Shown piece after piece: positions 1-7,600 of a stretch of 20,096 bases of DNA. The stretch spans positions 1 to 20,096 of the forward strand of contig NZ_JACRSZ010000028.1 of the NCBI RefSeq assembly GCF_014385005.1. Reading direction: 5' to 3'. Positions within the stretch are counted from its first letter, which is position 1. The number at the start of each line of letters is the position of its first letter. Below the pieces are notes generated by a model, which was not told the DNA's origin, made no database searches, and saw only the letters and a program-made list of their open reading frames with translations. A program made the translations under genes and the position numbers. This stretch comes from Jingyaoa shaoxingensis. GTDB lineage: Bacteria > Bacillota > Clostridia > Lachnospirales > Lachnospiraceae.

Positions 1-129
1 GGACGCGACTTTGTTCACCAAGGTAAAATCGAAATTGATGTAAACGAAAGGGCAGTTTTTATCAGAACTCAAGGCTGCTTTTTCGTTTACACCAACTCCG
101 ATTGTTTCCTTAACAGTTTGTTGAATTAA
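1..129 (+). CDS. Possible 3' end of an unrecognised gene
   Basis: The first frame is open from the window edge to a TAA at 127-129, giving at least 42 residues with no start in view. The segment includes FVHQGKIEIDVNERAVFIR and a short tail with two cysteines. I do not recognise the family. An imperfect 17-bp inverted repeat (39-55 with 75-91) lies inside it, so the stretch could instead be non-coding. The next gene downstream is an excisionase-like HTH gene, which would fit the tail of a mobile-element gene, but this is only context. Confidence 0.3.
   Translation, partial: GRDFVHQGKIEIDVNERAVFIRTQGCFFVYTNSDCFLNSLLN
39..91. repeat. Imperfect 17-bp inverted repeat
   Basis: TGTAAACGAAAGGGCAG (39-55) pairs with CTGCTTTTTCGTTTACA (75-91) around a 19-nt loop. 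The two mismatches become G-U pairs in RNA. It is not followed by a T-run, so a simple terminator is unlikely. Its role is unknown. Confidence 0.5.
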
Positions 130-221
130 AAATGAAATAAAGTTCAAGAAATCATAGAGTGTATGGATTCAATTCCATATGCTCTTTTTCTTTCATATTT
201 CAAAGAAAAGAGGATAAAGAA

Positions 222-398
222 ATGTCAGAGAAAAGATGTTATACAGTTCAGGAGTTACAGGAAATCTTAGGAGTTAGCAGACCTACTATTTATAACCTTT
301 TGAAGAAAAAGGAATTCCGGTGGATCCAGTTGGATGGCGGAAAGTATCGCATCTCTAAGAAGAGTTTCGACGACTGGCTCGATAACTTGGAACAGTAA
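222..398 (+). CDS. Excisionase-type helix-turn-helix protein (58 aa)
   Basis: A small DNA-binding protein of the excisionase/HTH_17 (MerR-like winged helix) type. Residues 5-20 (CYTVQELQEILGVSRP) form the first part of the HTH, TIYNLLKKK is the recognition helix, and the wing and tail include LDGGKYRISKKSFDDWL. This order and the length near 60 aa are typical of Xis proteins of Tn916/Tn1549-like elements and of small DNA-binding proteins next to them. The ATG at 222 is preferred over an upstream in-frame ATG at 159 because AGAGGA lies about 5 nt before it and the family starts at the HTH. No integrase is next to it; a broken sigma-like gene follows. It is therefore probably a leftover of an integrative element, either as a former excision factor or a regulator. 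Confidence 0.8.
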   Translation: MSEKRCYTVQELQEILGVSRPTIYNLLKKKEFRWIQLDGGKYRISKKSFDDWLDNLEQ

Positions 399-474
399 AA
401 ACAGGGTGTTGATCAGGCAGATATTGTCTGCATCGACATCCTAAATTTTTTTCTGGATTTGAGATATGATATAG

Positions 475-759
475 GAAAATAACACTAGCCATGATAGAAC
501 AGGTACATATCTGGATACCGTAGCAGCATCCACTGATCAGGCAGAACTGAAAACAGTACAGGACTTTCTGGATCGTATTGAGAATCAGGAATTGTATCAT
601 GTGCTGATCACCGTGGACAGGCTTACCCTTCAGATCGTTCTGATGAAGATCCAGGGGTATAGCACTCATGAAATAGCCAGGTATCTGAAGATTACCGAAA
701 AGGCGGTTTACAGGCATATGGACAGGCTGAAAGAAAAAGTGAAGAAGATCTTCGAGTAG
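475..759 (+). pseudogene. Sigma-70-like region 4 protein, N-terminus missing
   Basis: An open stretch after a TAG (472-474) encodes about 94 residues and ends at TAG 757-759. It contains DRLTLQIVLMKIQGYSTHEI and KITEKAVYRHMDRLKEKVKK, a sigma-70 region 4/LuxR-like HTH at the C-terminus. Such small sigma-like proteins (usually about 130-150 aa) are common in Tn1549-family conjugative elements. There is no in-frame ATG or GTG with a ribosome site early enough to make the domain, and region 2 is absent. I read it as a 5'-deleted remnant. It lies between the excisionase-like gene and a terminator, so it is likely debris from the same element. Confidence 0.6.
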
Positions 760-774
760 TTCATGATAATCACA

Positions 775-807
775 AAGCAGGGTGTGAGAACAAACTCCAC
801 CCTGCTT
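775..807 (+). terminator. Rho-independent-like hairpin after the sigma remnant
   Basis: AAGCAGGGTG (775-784) pairs perfectly with CACCCTGCTT (798-807), and GAG/CTC extends the stem across one bulged T. It is followed by the AT-rich ATCATTTATT, a weak T-run. It lies just downstream of the sigma-like remnant and before the tetR promoter, insulating that operon. Confidence 0.65.
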
Positions 808-924
808 ATCATTTATTAGAAAAAATGAAACTTTTGTCAAAACCAGTATTTAAAAATTTTATCAGTAATAAAGTGCAGAATGCTGTTTGGATTGCTATTT
901 TTATGCAACTATTTCTTGTTGCTC

Positions 925-981
925 TTGACAAAATAATTTTTAGAGACTAAAATTATAACAGTGTTATATATCACTGTTATA
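925..981 (+). promoter_or_regulatory. tetR promoter with 28-bp palindromic operator
   Basis: A TTGACA at 925-930 and a TAAAAT at 948-953 are 17 bp apart, a near-consensus sigma-A promoter. Immediately downstream, TATAACAGTG (954-963) and CACTGTTATA (972-981) form a perfect 10-bp inverted repeat with an 8-bp spacer. It sits between the -10 and the ribosome site. This is the expected place and size for a TetR-family operator, so autoregulation of tetR and the ABC/methyltransferase operon is likely. Confidence 0.8.
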
Positions 982-987
982 TAGGAG

Positions 988-1611
988 GTGTGCAAAATAA
1001 ACGGAAATGGAACGACTTTAGAAAATATCCACCGGGCAGCAAAAGCAGAATTTTTAGAAAAAGGATATAAAGACGCTTCCCTGCGGAATATTGTGAAATC
1101 CGTGGGAATGACTACCGGAGCCTTTTACGGATATTATAAAAGTAAAGAAGAACTTTTTGAAGCCATCGTTGGTGAGCATTACGAATATATTCTCAAACGT
1201 TTTATAAAGGCACAGCAGGAGTTCGCCGAACTACCAGCTGCCCAGCAGCCGGAAGTCATGAGTGACATTTCGGGGCTTTGTATGTACGATATGCTCCATT
1301 ATGCGTACGAACATTTAGAGGAATGTAAACTGATCCTCTGCTGTTCGGAAGGAACAAAATTTGCCGGGCTAATTGATGAAATGGTGGAGATTGAAGTGGA
1401 AGGGACTCATGCCTATCAGGAGGTTTTAAGGAAGCTTGGAAGGCCCTCTCCGCATATCGATCCTTCGCTGGAGCATATTCTGATCACCGGAATGTTTCAT
1501 ACCTTTTTTGAATTGATCATCCACGAAATGCCGCTCAAAGATGCCGAAAACTACGTCAGAGAAATGCGCGCCTTTTATACAGCGGGATGGATGAAAATTA
1601 TGGGGCAGTAA
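988..1611 (+). CDS. TetR/AcrR family transcriptional regulator
   Basis: A ligand-responsive repressor of about 205 aa. The N-terminal TetR HTH spans roughly residues 8-55, with EFLEKGYKDASLRNIVKSVG followed by GAFYGYYKSKEELFEAIV, the classic TetR_N pattern. The C-terminal helical part is the ligand and dimer domain and is not diagnostic. It is the first gene of the operon with the ABC pair and methyltransferases, behind its own promoter and palindrome, so it most likely represses that operon until an exported or imported compound binds. The start is unclear. The GTG at 988 directly abuts the AGGAGG (983-988), which is too close. An in-frame ATA at 997 has ideal spacing and would be a rare start, possibly a mutated ATG. 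I list the GTG as the conventional choice. Confidence 0.88.
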   Translation: MCKINGNGTTLENIHRAAKAEFLEKGYKDASLRNIVKSVGMTTGAFYGYYKSKEELFEAIVGEHYEYILKRFIKAQQEFAELPAAQQPEVMSDISGLCMYDMLHYAYEHLEECKLILCCSEGTKFAGLIDEMVEIEVEGTHAYQEVLRKLGRPSPHIDPSLEHILITGMFHTFFELIIHEMPLKDAENYVREMRAFYTAGWMKIMGQ

Positions 1612-1721
1612 TGCCTTATAATTTTTGCTTGATAGTTAGCTGAAACTAATCTAAATTCGGATATTGTAAGAACATAGACGTGTTCTCTTTATCATAAACA
1701 CAAAGAAAAGGAGGAATTTTT

Positions 1722-3494
1722 TTGAAAAAGCAATCCAATTTATCACGCCTGCTGGAAATTGCAGGCAGCCATAAGTACCTGACCTATGCTTCCTGGGTGC
1801 TTTCTGCGATCAGTGCCCTGATTGCTCTGGTACCATTCTATTACATCTGGAAAATGATCAAGGAAGTATTGGAGGTGGCACCGAATTTTGACCAGGCACA
1901 GAACCTGACCGGTAATGGCTGGATGGCAGTATTGTTTGCGGTTATAGCGGTGCTTGTCTACATAGCAGGGCTGATGTGTTCCCATTTGGGAGCATTTCGT
2001 ATTGCCACAAACCTGCGTATCCAGACCATGGAGCATATTGTTAAGTTGCCTCTTGGGTTTGCCGAGAGTTTTGGCAGCGGAAAACTGCGCAAGATTGTCA
2101 ACGAATCCAGCGCAGCCACCGAAACCTATCTCGCCCATCAGCTTCCCGACAGAGCCAATGCCATTGCAACCCCCTGCGGTCTTTTGGTGCTGTTGTTCGT
2201 GTTTGACTGGAGACTGGGACTATTGAGTCTTGTTCCGGTTGTGCTGGGGTTTCTGATCATGATGGCAATGACCGGAAAGCAGATGCAGGAAAAGATGAAA
2301 GAATACCAGAATGCGCTGGATGATATGTCCAATGAAGCGGTAGAGTATGTCCGTGGGATTCCGGTGGTAAAAACCTTTGGCCAGACGATCTTTTCCTTTA
2401 AGAAGTTTAAAGACTCCATTGACCGGTATAAAGTATGGGTGATTGCTTATACCAGGCAGCTTCGGACACCGATGATGTTCTATACAGCTGCGATCAACGG
2501 CGTTTTTGCCACACTGATTGCCGGAGGACTGTTGCTTACGCAAGACGGTGTAACTTCCGGTTTCTTACTGGATCTTATTTTCTATATCATCATTACACCG
2601 GTTATTTCTGTCACACTGACACGCATTATGTTCCAAAGTGAAAACGCCATGATCGTAGACGACGCTTTACAGAGAATTGACAGCGTTTTGCATTTGAAGC
2701 CTCTGGAGGAAACGAAACATTCAAAGCATCCTCAAAACGCTTCCGTGGAACTGAAATCGGTTCATTTCAGCTATGATGGAGAAAAAGAAGTATTAAAAGA
2801 TATTTCACTGACCATTCCTGCAGGACAGACGGTAGCTTTTGTAGGTCCATCCGGCGGTGGAAAAACAACCCTTGCCAACCTGATTTCCCGATTCTTTGAT
2901 CCCCAGAGCGGAATGGTAAAAATCGGTGGTGTTAATGTGAAAGACATCCCGAAAGAGGAACTCATGAACACGGTGTCTTTCGTATTTCAGAACAGCCGTC
3001 TGATCAAGGCATCTATTCTGGAAAATGTGCGTATGGGAAAACCGGAAGCTACCCGTGAGGAAGTTCTGACTGCCCTTCATCACGCGCAATGCGATGATAT
3101 TCTGGAAAAACTCCCACAGGGTGTGGATACGGTCATCGGTACAAAGGGTGTCTATCTTTCCGGCGGCGAGCAGCAACGAATTGCCATTGCCCGTGTGATG
3201 CTGAAAAATGCTCCGATTATCATTCTGGATGAAGCCACTGCCTTTGCTGACCCGGATAACGAAAGCCGCGTACAGGCTGCTTTCTCAAGACTTTCCGAGG
3301 GTAAGACAGTGATTATGATTGCCCACAGGCTTTCTACCGTAACAAATGTGGATCAGATTTTTGTCATTTGCGACGGACGGGTTGCCGAGTGCGGAAACAG
3401 TCGCGAATTGCTTGCAAAAGACGGTATATTCAGCCGTATGTGGAAAAATTACCAGACTTCCGTGCAATGGAAGGTAACAAAGGAGGTGCAGTGA
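1722..3494 (+). CDS. ABC transporter, fused permease-ATPase (first half of a pair)
   Basis: A half-transporter of the exporter fold: six membrane helices in residues about 18-310, then an ATPase domain (about 345-575). Visible motifs are Walker A GPSGGGKTT (from residue 375), Q-loop VFQNSRL, signature LSGGEQQ (479-485), Walker B IIILDEA (D503, E504) and the H-loop histidine at 535. The D-loop reads FADPDNE instead of SLD, a feature I associate with YbtP/YbtQ- and IrtA/IrtB-like proteins, which import ferric siderophores with an exporter fold. It starts at TTG 1722, with AAAGGAGG seven bases before it. It ends two bases before the second half starts, so the two are almost certainly a heterodimer. 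Drug export is the main alternative; the substrate cannot be read from sequence. Confidence 0.9.
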   Translation: MKKQSNLSRLLEIAGSHKYLTYASWVLSAISALIALVPFYYIWKMIKEVLEVAPNFDQAQNLTGNGWMAVLFAVIAVLVYIAGLMCSHLGAFRIATNLRIQTMEHIVKLPLGFAESFGSGKLRKIVNESSAATETYLAHQLPDRANAIATPCGLLVLLFVFDWRLGLLSLVPVVLGFLIMMAMTGKQMQEKMKEYQNALDDMSNEAVEYVRGIPVVKTFGQTIFSFKKFKDSIDRYKVWVIAYTRQLRTPMMFYTAAINGVFATLIAGGLLLTQDGVTSGFLLDLIFYIIITPVISVTLTRIMFQSENAMIVDDALQRIDSVLHLKPLEETKHSKHPQNASVELKSVHFSYDGEKEVLKDISLTIPAGQTVAFVGPSGGGKTTLANLISRFFDPQSGMVKIGGVNVKDIPKEELMNTVSFVFQNSRLIKASILENVRMGKPEATREEVLTALHHAQCDDILEKLPQGVDTVIGTKGVYLSGGEQQRIAIARVMLKNAPIIILDEATAFADPDNESRVQAAFSRLSEGKTVIMIAHRLSTVTNVDQIFVICDGRVAECGNSRELLAKDGIFSRMWKNYQTSVQWKVTKEVQ

Positions 3495-3495
3495 T

Positions 3496-5229
3496 ATGAT
3501 CAAAAAACTGCAGAAAAAATATGCCCTGTCTGAACAGGGAGCAAAAGACCTGATCAAAGGCTGCCTGGCCTGTGTCCTTCAGAATCTGTCTTTTATGTTT
3601 CCGGTGGGACTTTTATATTACCTGGTCAGCGATCTGATGAACGGGGGTGTTCCCGGCGAGAAAATTCCATTTTATGTGGCAGGCTGCGTGGTGTGTATCG
3701 GCTTGATTCTGCTGACCACTTTCTTTCAATACAATGCGACCTATTTTGCCACTTACAAAGAAAGCGGTATCCGCCGCATTACCCTGGCAGAGCATCTGCG
3801 CAAAATCCCCCTTTCCTTTTTCGGGAAAAAGGATTTAGCCGATCTTACCAGTACCATTATGGCGGATTGCACCTTCCTGGAGCAGAGTTTTTCGCATTTT
3901 ATCCCTGAGCTTGCGGGTTCGATCATTTCTACAGTTCTGATTTCCATTGGTCTGCTCTTTACGGACTGGAGAATGGCACTGGCTGCCTTATGGGTTCTGC
4001 CGGTTGCCTTTGCGATTGTGGGATTTTCCGCAAAGATTCAGGAAAATCTGAATCAGAAAGCCATGGATGTAAAGATGGCCTGCGCAGACGGGATACAGGA
4101 GTGCATTGAAACGGTTCGTGACCTGAAAGCGAACAATGCGGAGCAGGCATATTTAAAAGGTCTGGAAAAGAAGATCCGTGCCGTGGAGCATCGTTCCATC
4201 CTCAATGAATTCGGCCTTGCTGTTTTTGTGGTTTCCGCATCGCTGGTGCTGAAGCTTGGTATTGCAACGGTTGCGCTGGTGGGAGCTGTTTTGCTCATGC
4301 AAGGAAGCCTCTCCGTGCTTACATTCTTTATGTTCCTTCTGGTAGTATCCCGTTTATATGACCCTCTGCAGGGCGCACTCCAGAATCTTGCGGCAGTCAT
4401 CAGTACACGAACCAACATTGCCCGTATGAATGAAATTCTCGATCATCCGATCCAGCAGGGCAGCGACAGGCTTTCCAATCAGGGGTATGATATTGTCTTT
4501 GACCATGTTAGGTTTGCCTACAATACCGGAGAAACCGTATTGAAAGATGTTTCCTTTACGGCAAAACAGGGAGAGGTTACGGCTTTGGTCGGCCCATCTG
4601 GCGGAGGAAAAACAACCGTATCCCGGCTGGCAGCAAGGTTCTGGGATATTAACAGAGGAAAGATTACCGTGGGAGGCATGGATGTATCCCGAATTGACCC
4701 GGAAACACTGCTTTCTCTGTATTCCATCGTATTCCAGGATGTTACACTGTTTGACAATACGATTCTGGAAAATATCCGAATCGGAAACAAAGACGCCACA
4801 GATGAACAGGTCATTGCTGCTGCGAAACTTGCCAATGTGGATGAATTTGCGGAAAAACTGCCGGATGGATGGCATACCAATATCGGGGAAAATGGCTGTG
4901 AACTTTCCGGCGGAGAGCGCCAGCGTATCTCTATTGCCCGTGCATTTCTGAAAAATGCGCCGATCATTCTTTTAGATGAAGCCACTGCTTCCCTGGATGT
5001 GGAGAATGAAACTCTGATACAGACAGCCCTTTCCCGTCTGATCGCAGATAAAACGGTTCTGGTCATCGCCCACAGGATGCGTACCGTAGCAGGAGCAGAT
5101 AAAATTGTTGTCCTTTCTGATGGCACCGTGGCAGAAGAAGGATCACCAAAGAATCTGGAAGAAAAGAATGGTGTATATGCCCATATGGTAAAACTGCAGA
5201 CAGAAAGCCAGAATTGGAAACTTGCGTAA
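3496..5229 (+). CDS. ABC transporter, fused permease-ATPase (second half of a pair)
   Basis: The partner half-transporter, 577 aa. Its membrane domain covers about residues 15-300, and its ATPase domain has Walker A GPSGGGKTT (from 366), signature LSGGERQ (from 470), Walker B ILLDEATASLD (D494, E495) and H526 in the H-loop. Unlike its partner it has the standard SLD D-loop, so the two ATP sites of the dimer may differ. The ATG at 3496 follows GGAGGTG in the tail of the first gene, and the genes are one base apart, implying coupled translation. Two methyltransferase genes follow in the same direction. A YbtP/YbtQ-like metal-chelate importer or a heterodimeric small-molecule exporter are both possible. 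Confidence 0.9.
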   Translation: MIKKLQKKYALSEQGAKDLIKGCLACVLQNLSFMFPVGLLYYLVSDLMNGGVPGEKIPFYVAGCVVCIGLILLTTFFQYNATYFATYKESGIRRITLAEHLRKIPLSFFGKKDLADLTSTIMADCTFLEQSFSHFIPELAGSIISTVLISIGLLFTDWRMALAALWVLPVAFAIVGFSAKIQENLNQKAMDVKMACADGIQECIETVRDLKANNAEQAYLKGLEKKIRAVEHRSILNEFGLAVFVVSASLVLKLGIATVALVGAVLLMQGSLSVLTFFMFLLVVSRLYDPLQGALQNLAAVISTRTNIARMNEILDHPIQQGSDRLSNQGYDIVFDHVRFAYNTGETVLKDVSFTAKQGEVTALVGPSGGGKTTVSRLAARFWDINRGKITVGGMDVSRIDPETLLSLYSIVFQDVTLFDNTILENIRIGNKDATDEQVIAAAKLANVDEFAEKLPDGWHTNIGENGCELSGGERQRISIARAFLKNAPIILLDEATASLDVENETLIQTALSRLIADKTVLVIAHRMRTVAGADKIVVLSDGTVAEEGSPKNLEEKNGVYAHMVKLQTESQNWKLA

Positions 5230-5245
5230 AGAAGGAGGAAATGTA

Positions 5246-6061
5246 ATGAACAAGAACCATTGTAAGCAGGAAAATATCCGACTTGGCACCCACGGAGAAG
5301 ACTATGGAAGCTGGATGTCCAACCCTGTCTTTTACATCATTGGCGGAATCGGAGTTTTGGCCGCTATGCTGGCTGTCCTCTCTTTTTATGTATTACATGT
5401 CGCTGTTCTTGGTGTTCTGTTTACTGTTATCACAGTCGCACTTTTGGTTTTGCTGATCTGGATCACATGGATCAGGCGGCAGTATGCCTTTGGCGGTGGC
5501 GGAATTATGGAACAGGTTCATCGAGTTGTTCTCTCTCATCTGGACTATGACGGTGAGGGGAAGATTCTGGAAGTAGGCTGCGGCTCCGGAGCATTGACAA
5601 TCCGTTCAGCTCTGACATGGCCGAAAGCAAAAGTGATCGGTGTTGATTACTGGGGCGCTGTGTATAATTACAGCAAAGCACTCTGCGAGAAGAATGCTGC
5701 CAGGGAGGGCGTGGCTTCCCGCTGTGTATTTCAGCACGGTGATGCGAAGCAGCTGGATTTTCCTGATGAGAGTTTTGATGTAGTCATCAGCAACTATGTC
5801 TATCACAATGTTATGGGTGCTGATATGCAGAAACTGCTGCTGGAAAGCCTGCGGGTATTGAAAAAAGGCGGCGTCTTTGCACTCAACGATGATATGAAAC
5901 CAAAGATGTACGGTGACATGGAAGGTTTTGCGCAGAAACTGCGAGATATGGGGTATGAGGAAGTACGACTCGTTGACACTGCACAGGAAGCTTTTGGCTC
6001 CCACCGTCGGGCTGCCATGATGATGCTGAGGTCTTCCCGGCTGCTTGTCGGCAGAAAGTAA
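5246..6061 (+). CDS. Membrane-anchored class I SAM methyltransferase
   Basis: 271 aa. Two hydrophobic segments at about residues 28-50 and 51-75 form an N-terminal membrane hairpin, followed by a Rossmann methyltransferase domain. Motif I is ILEVGCGSG (107-115), motif II follows at KVIGVDYWG, and HGDAKQLDFPDESFDVVISN is the acidic/adenine loop and motif IV region. This is the Methyltransf_11/25 pattern used for small-molecule or lipid substrates. The start is ATG 5246, behind AAGGAGG (5232-5238); the in-frame TTG at 5222 has no such site. It sits 16 nt after the ABC pair and probably modifies the transported compound or a membrane-associated precursor. The exact substrate is unknown. Confidence 0.85.
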   Translation: MNKNHCKQENIRLGTHGEDYGSWMSNPVFYIIGGIGVLAAMLAVLSFYVLHVAVLGVLFTVITVALLVLLIWITWIRRQYAFGGGGIMEQVHRVVLSHLDYDGEGKILEVGCGSGALTIRSALTWPKAKVIGVDYWGAVYNYSKALCEKNAAREGVASRCVFQHGDAKQLDFPDESFDVVISNYVYHNVMGADMQKLLLESLRVLKKGGVFALNDDMKPKMYGDMEGFAQKLRDMGYEEVRLVDTAQEAFGSHRRAAMMMLRSSRLLVGRK

Positions 6062-6085
6062 TGTATCAAAACAGGAGGTTTGGCT

Positions 6086-6892
6086 ATGTCCAAGTTAGGA
6101 GTCGTGGAGGATACACTGTTCGTCCCTATGCTGGGAAGAATTTATGCTAGTGAGCATTACCCGCAAATTTTATATGATAAAAAAGCATTGGAATTGAAAA
6201 AGAAGCTACCTTCAAACTTGATTAAACAGAATATGCAGAGCCAGTATACCCTTTTGGCCTCTGCTTCCCGGTCTGCTAATATGGATCGGATTATTCGGAC
6301 TTTTCTGGAACGCAGACCGGACGGTGTGATTGTCCAGTTGGGCTGTGGTCTGGAGACAACCTATCACCGATGTGATAACGGAAAGACACACTGGTATGCC
6401 ATGGATCTGCCTCATGTAATCGAATACCGGCGGGGACTTCTTCCCGAACCAGAGAGAGAATTATATATTTCCGGGGATGCCTTTGCAAAGGATTGGATCA
6501 AAAAAGTTCGCAATGATGTACTTGATGCTCCTATTCTCGTTACTGCAGGCGGGTTATTTCATTATTTTGAGGAACATAAGGTCATTGCCCTTCTGCGTAT
6601 GATTGGGCAATTTGGAAATATGGAAGTTGTTTTTGATACGGTGAACAAAAGAGGAATGACCATGATGAAGAAAAAATATATGAAACAGGTCGGCCATGCC
6701 GATGCACAAATGTTCTTTTATGTGGATTCAGCGGAAGAACTGGCAGCAAAGATCGGGGGGAATGTTAAGGTGATTGCGGAGGAACCATACTATCGTTACA
6801 TCCCTAAAAATGGCTTAAAGCTATCCACAAAGGTCAGTATGACAGTTTCTGATCAATTCAAGATGGTAAAGATGATACATCTAAAACTATAG
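6086..6892 (+). CDS. LCM/TcmP-type SAM methyltransferase
   Basis: 268 aa, soluble. The SAM motif VIVQLGCGLET (G86 region) is followed by HWYAMDLPHVIEYRR, and ILVTAGGLFHYFEE lies in the middle. This arrangement matches the leucine carboxyl methyltransferase (PF04072)/TcmP-like O-methyltransferases, which act on polyketide-like or small acid substrates rather than nucleic acid. It is not related in sequence layout to the preceding methyltransferase. The ATG at 6086 follows AGGAGG by seven bases. It is the last gene of the tetR operon; the strong hairpin at 6983-7020 follows. Together with its neighbour it suggests processing of a small molecule handled by the ABC pair. Confidence 0.82.
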   Translation: MSKLGVVEDTLFVPMLGRIYASEHYPQILYDKKALELKKKLPSNLIKQNMQSQYTLLASASRSANMDRIIRTFLERRPDGVIVQLGCGLETTYHRCDNGKTHWYAMDLPHVIEYRRGLLPEPERELYISGDAFAKDWIKKVRNDVLDAPILVTAGGLFHYFEEHKVIALLRMIGQFGNMEVVFDTVNKRGMTMMKKKYMKQVGHADAQMFFYVDSAEELAAKIGGNVKVIAEEPYYRYIPKNGLKLSTKVSMTVSDQFKMVKMIHLKL

Positions 6893-6982
6893 TGGATATA
6901 CAATATCAGAGAGATAGAAATTTATTGTCGAACGGAGTATTTTTACTGTTAATGAGTTGGAGAAGAACAAAATAGGCGATAT

Positions 6983-7020
6983 AATAAACAGTGGTTAGTT
7001 ATTGCTAATCACTGTTTATT
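6983..7020 (+). terminator. Terminator of the tetR-ABC-methyltransferase operon
   Basis: A 16-bp stem (6983-6998 with 7005-7020; one G-T pair) around the loop TTATTG, followed by TTAAAAG. It is well placed 90 bp after the last methyltransferase gene. Its arms contain AACAGTG/CACTGTT, the same core as the tetR operator at 954-981. Confidence 0.75.
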
Positions 7021-7040
7021 TAAAAGAGAAGATGATATCA

Positions 7041-7418
7041 ATGGCCAAAAACACAAATAAGATGGCTCTTCCTCAAAGGGTTGCCATGCTTCATGGAACT
7101 GGTTTTGGTGCAGAAATCATTTTGTTCGTCTTCTAAAAAGTGAAGCAAGAACTTTATCATTTTTTCGGACGCACTGATGAAACACCATCAAAAGCCGCCT
7201 TCTATCACCAGCGTGCAAAATTAAAAGATAATGCACTATGGGAACTTTTGCAAATCTTTAACCAGAAGCTTCAACCAACTCTATACAGAAACCGTTATCG
7301 TTTGGTTGCTTGTGACGTTTCTGTTGCTGATGAAGTCGATCCGGAACTTCTGGCAAAAGTATTGGCTAATCCAGAAATGCGGGCATTGCTCAATTCACTG
7401 GCGAGGACGATGAAGTAA
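7041..7418 (+). pseudogene. IS4-type transposase relic, truncated and fused
   Basis: One frame reads from ATG 7041 through an in-frame TAA at 7134-7136 to a TAA ending at 7418. After the stop, KQELYHFFGRTDETPSKAAF and NRYRLVACDVSV match the N-terminal half of IS4-family transposases, with the first catalytic aspartate in the ACD. After that residue the sequence stops resembling transposase and becomes DEVDPELLAKVLANPEMRAL, an acidic-helical tail that I do not recognise; it looks like the end of another gene joined by deletion. The DDE core is absent, so it cannot be active. I found no matching inverted ends. Confidence 0.7.
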
Positions 7419-7473
7419 TGAAAAATAGTGAAAAAATAGTGTAATTTTAGTGAAAAAACGATTCATAAAACGA

Positions 7474-7577
7474 TATAATATATGGATGAAATGAGGATAT
7501 TTATTGTGTATATGGATATTCTATCTCCATCAAATCTATTGAGATCTACATCATTTGATGATAGAATGATGGAGATA
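7474..7577 (+). promoter_or_regulatory. fic promoter -10 and leader with two competing hairpins
   Basis: A perfect TATAAT lies at 7474-7479, with a weak TGAAAA -35 at 7451-7456. Downstream, TATCTCCATCA (7522-7532) pairs perfectly with TGATGGAGATA (7567-7577). The overlapping CATCAAAT (7528-7535) pairs with ATTTGATG (7553-7560) and extends through TTCTAT/ATAGAA across a CTC bulge. The two structures share bases, so they exclude each other. The outer arm ends 24 nt before the fic start. It could be an attenuation-like leader or an operator for a DNA-binding regulator. Confidence 0.5.
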
Positions 7578-7600
7578 AATCTGAAATGAAGGAGATTCCT

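Noticed and set aside
39..91. Inverted repeat as a terminator for the first open frame
   Set aside because: There is no T-run after either arm and it lies inside the open frame, so I list it only as a repeat.
355..840. 161-codon minus-strand frame over the sigma remnant
   Set aside because: The plus-strand frame has a clear HTH; the minus-strand translation is low complexity and has no domain or ribosome site.
1635..1645. TTAGCTGAAAC also occurs before the ABC genes, as at 9352
   Set aside because: A single isolated copy 7.7 kb away is within chance expectation for a 7-mer core; it is not counted in the cluster.
1669..1686. AGAACA-N6-TGTTCT as an operator before the ABC genes
   Set aside because: Arms are only 6 bp, no clear promoter elements surround it, and its match to the tetR operator is poor.
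4518..5126. Long minus-strand open frame opposite the second ABC gene
   Set aside because: It lies entirely within the ATPase domain on the opposite strand, has no ribosome site and no recognisable domain. It is a shadow of the ABC gene.
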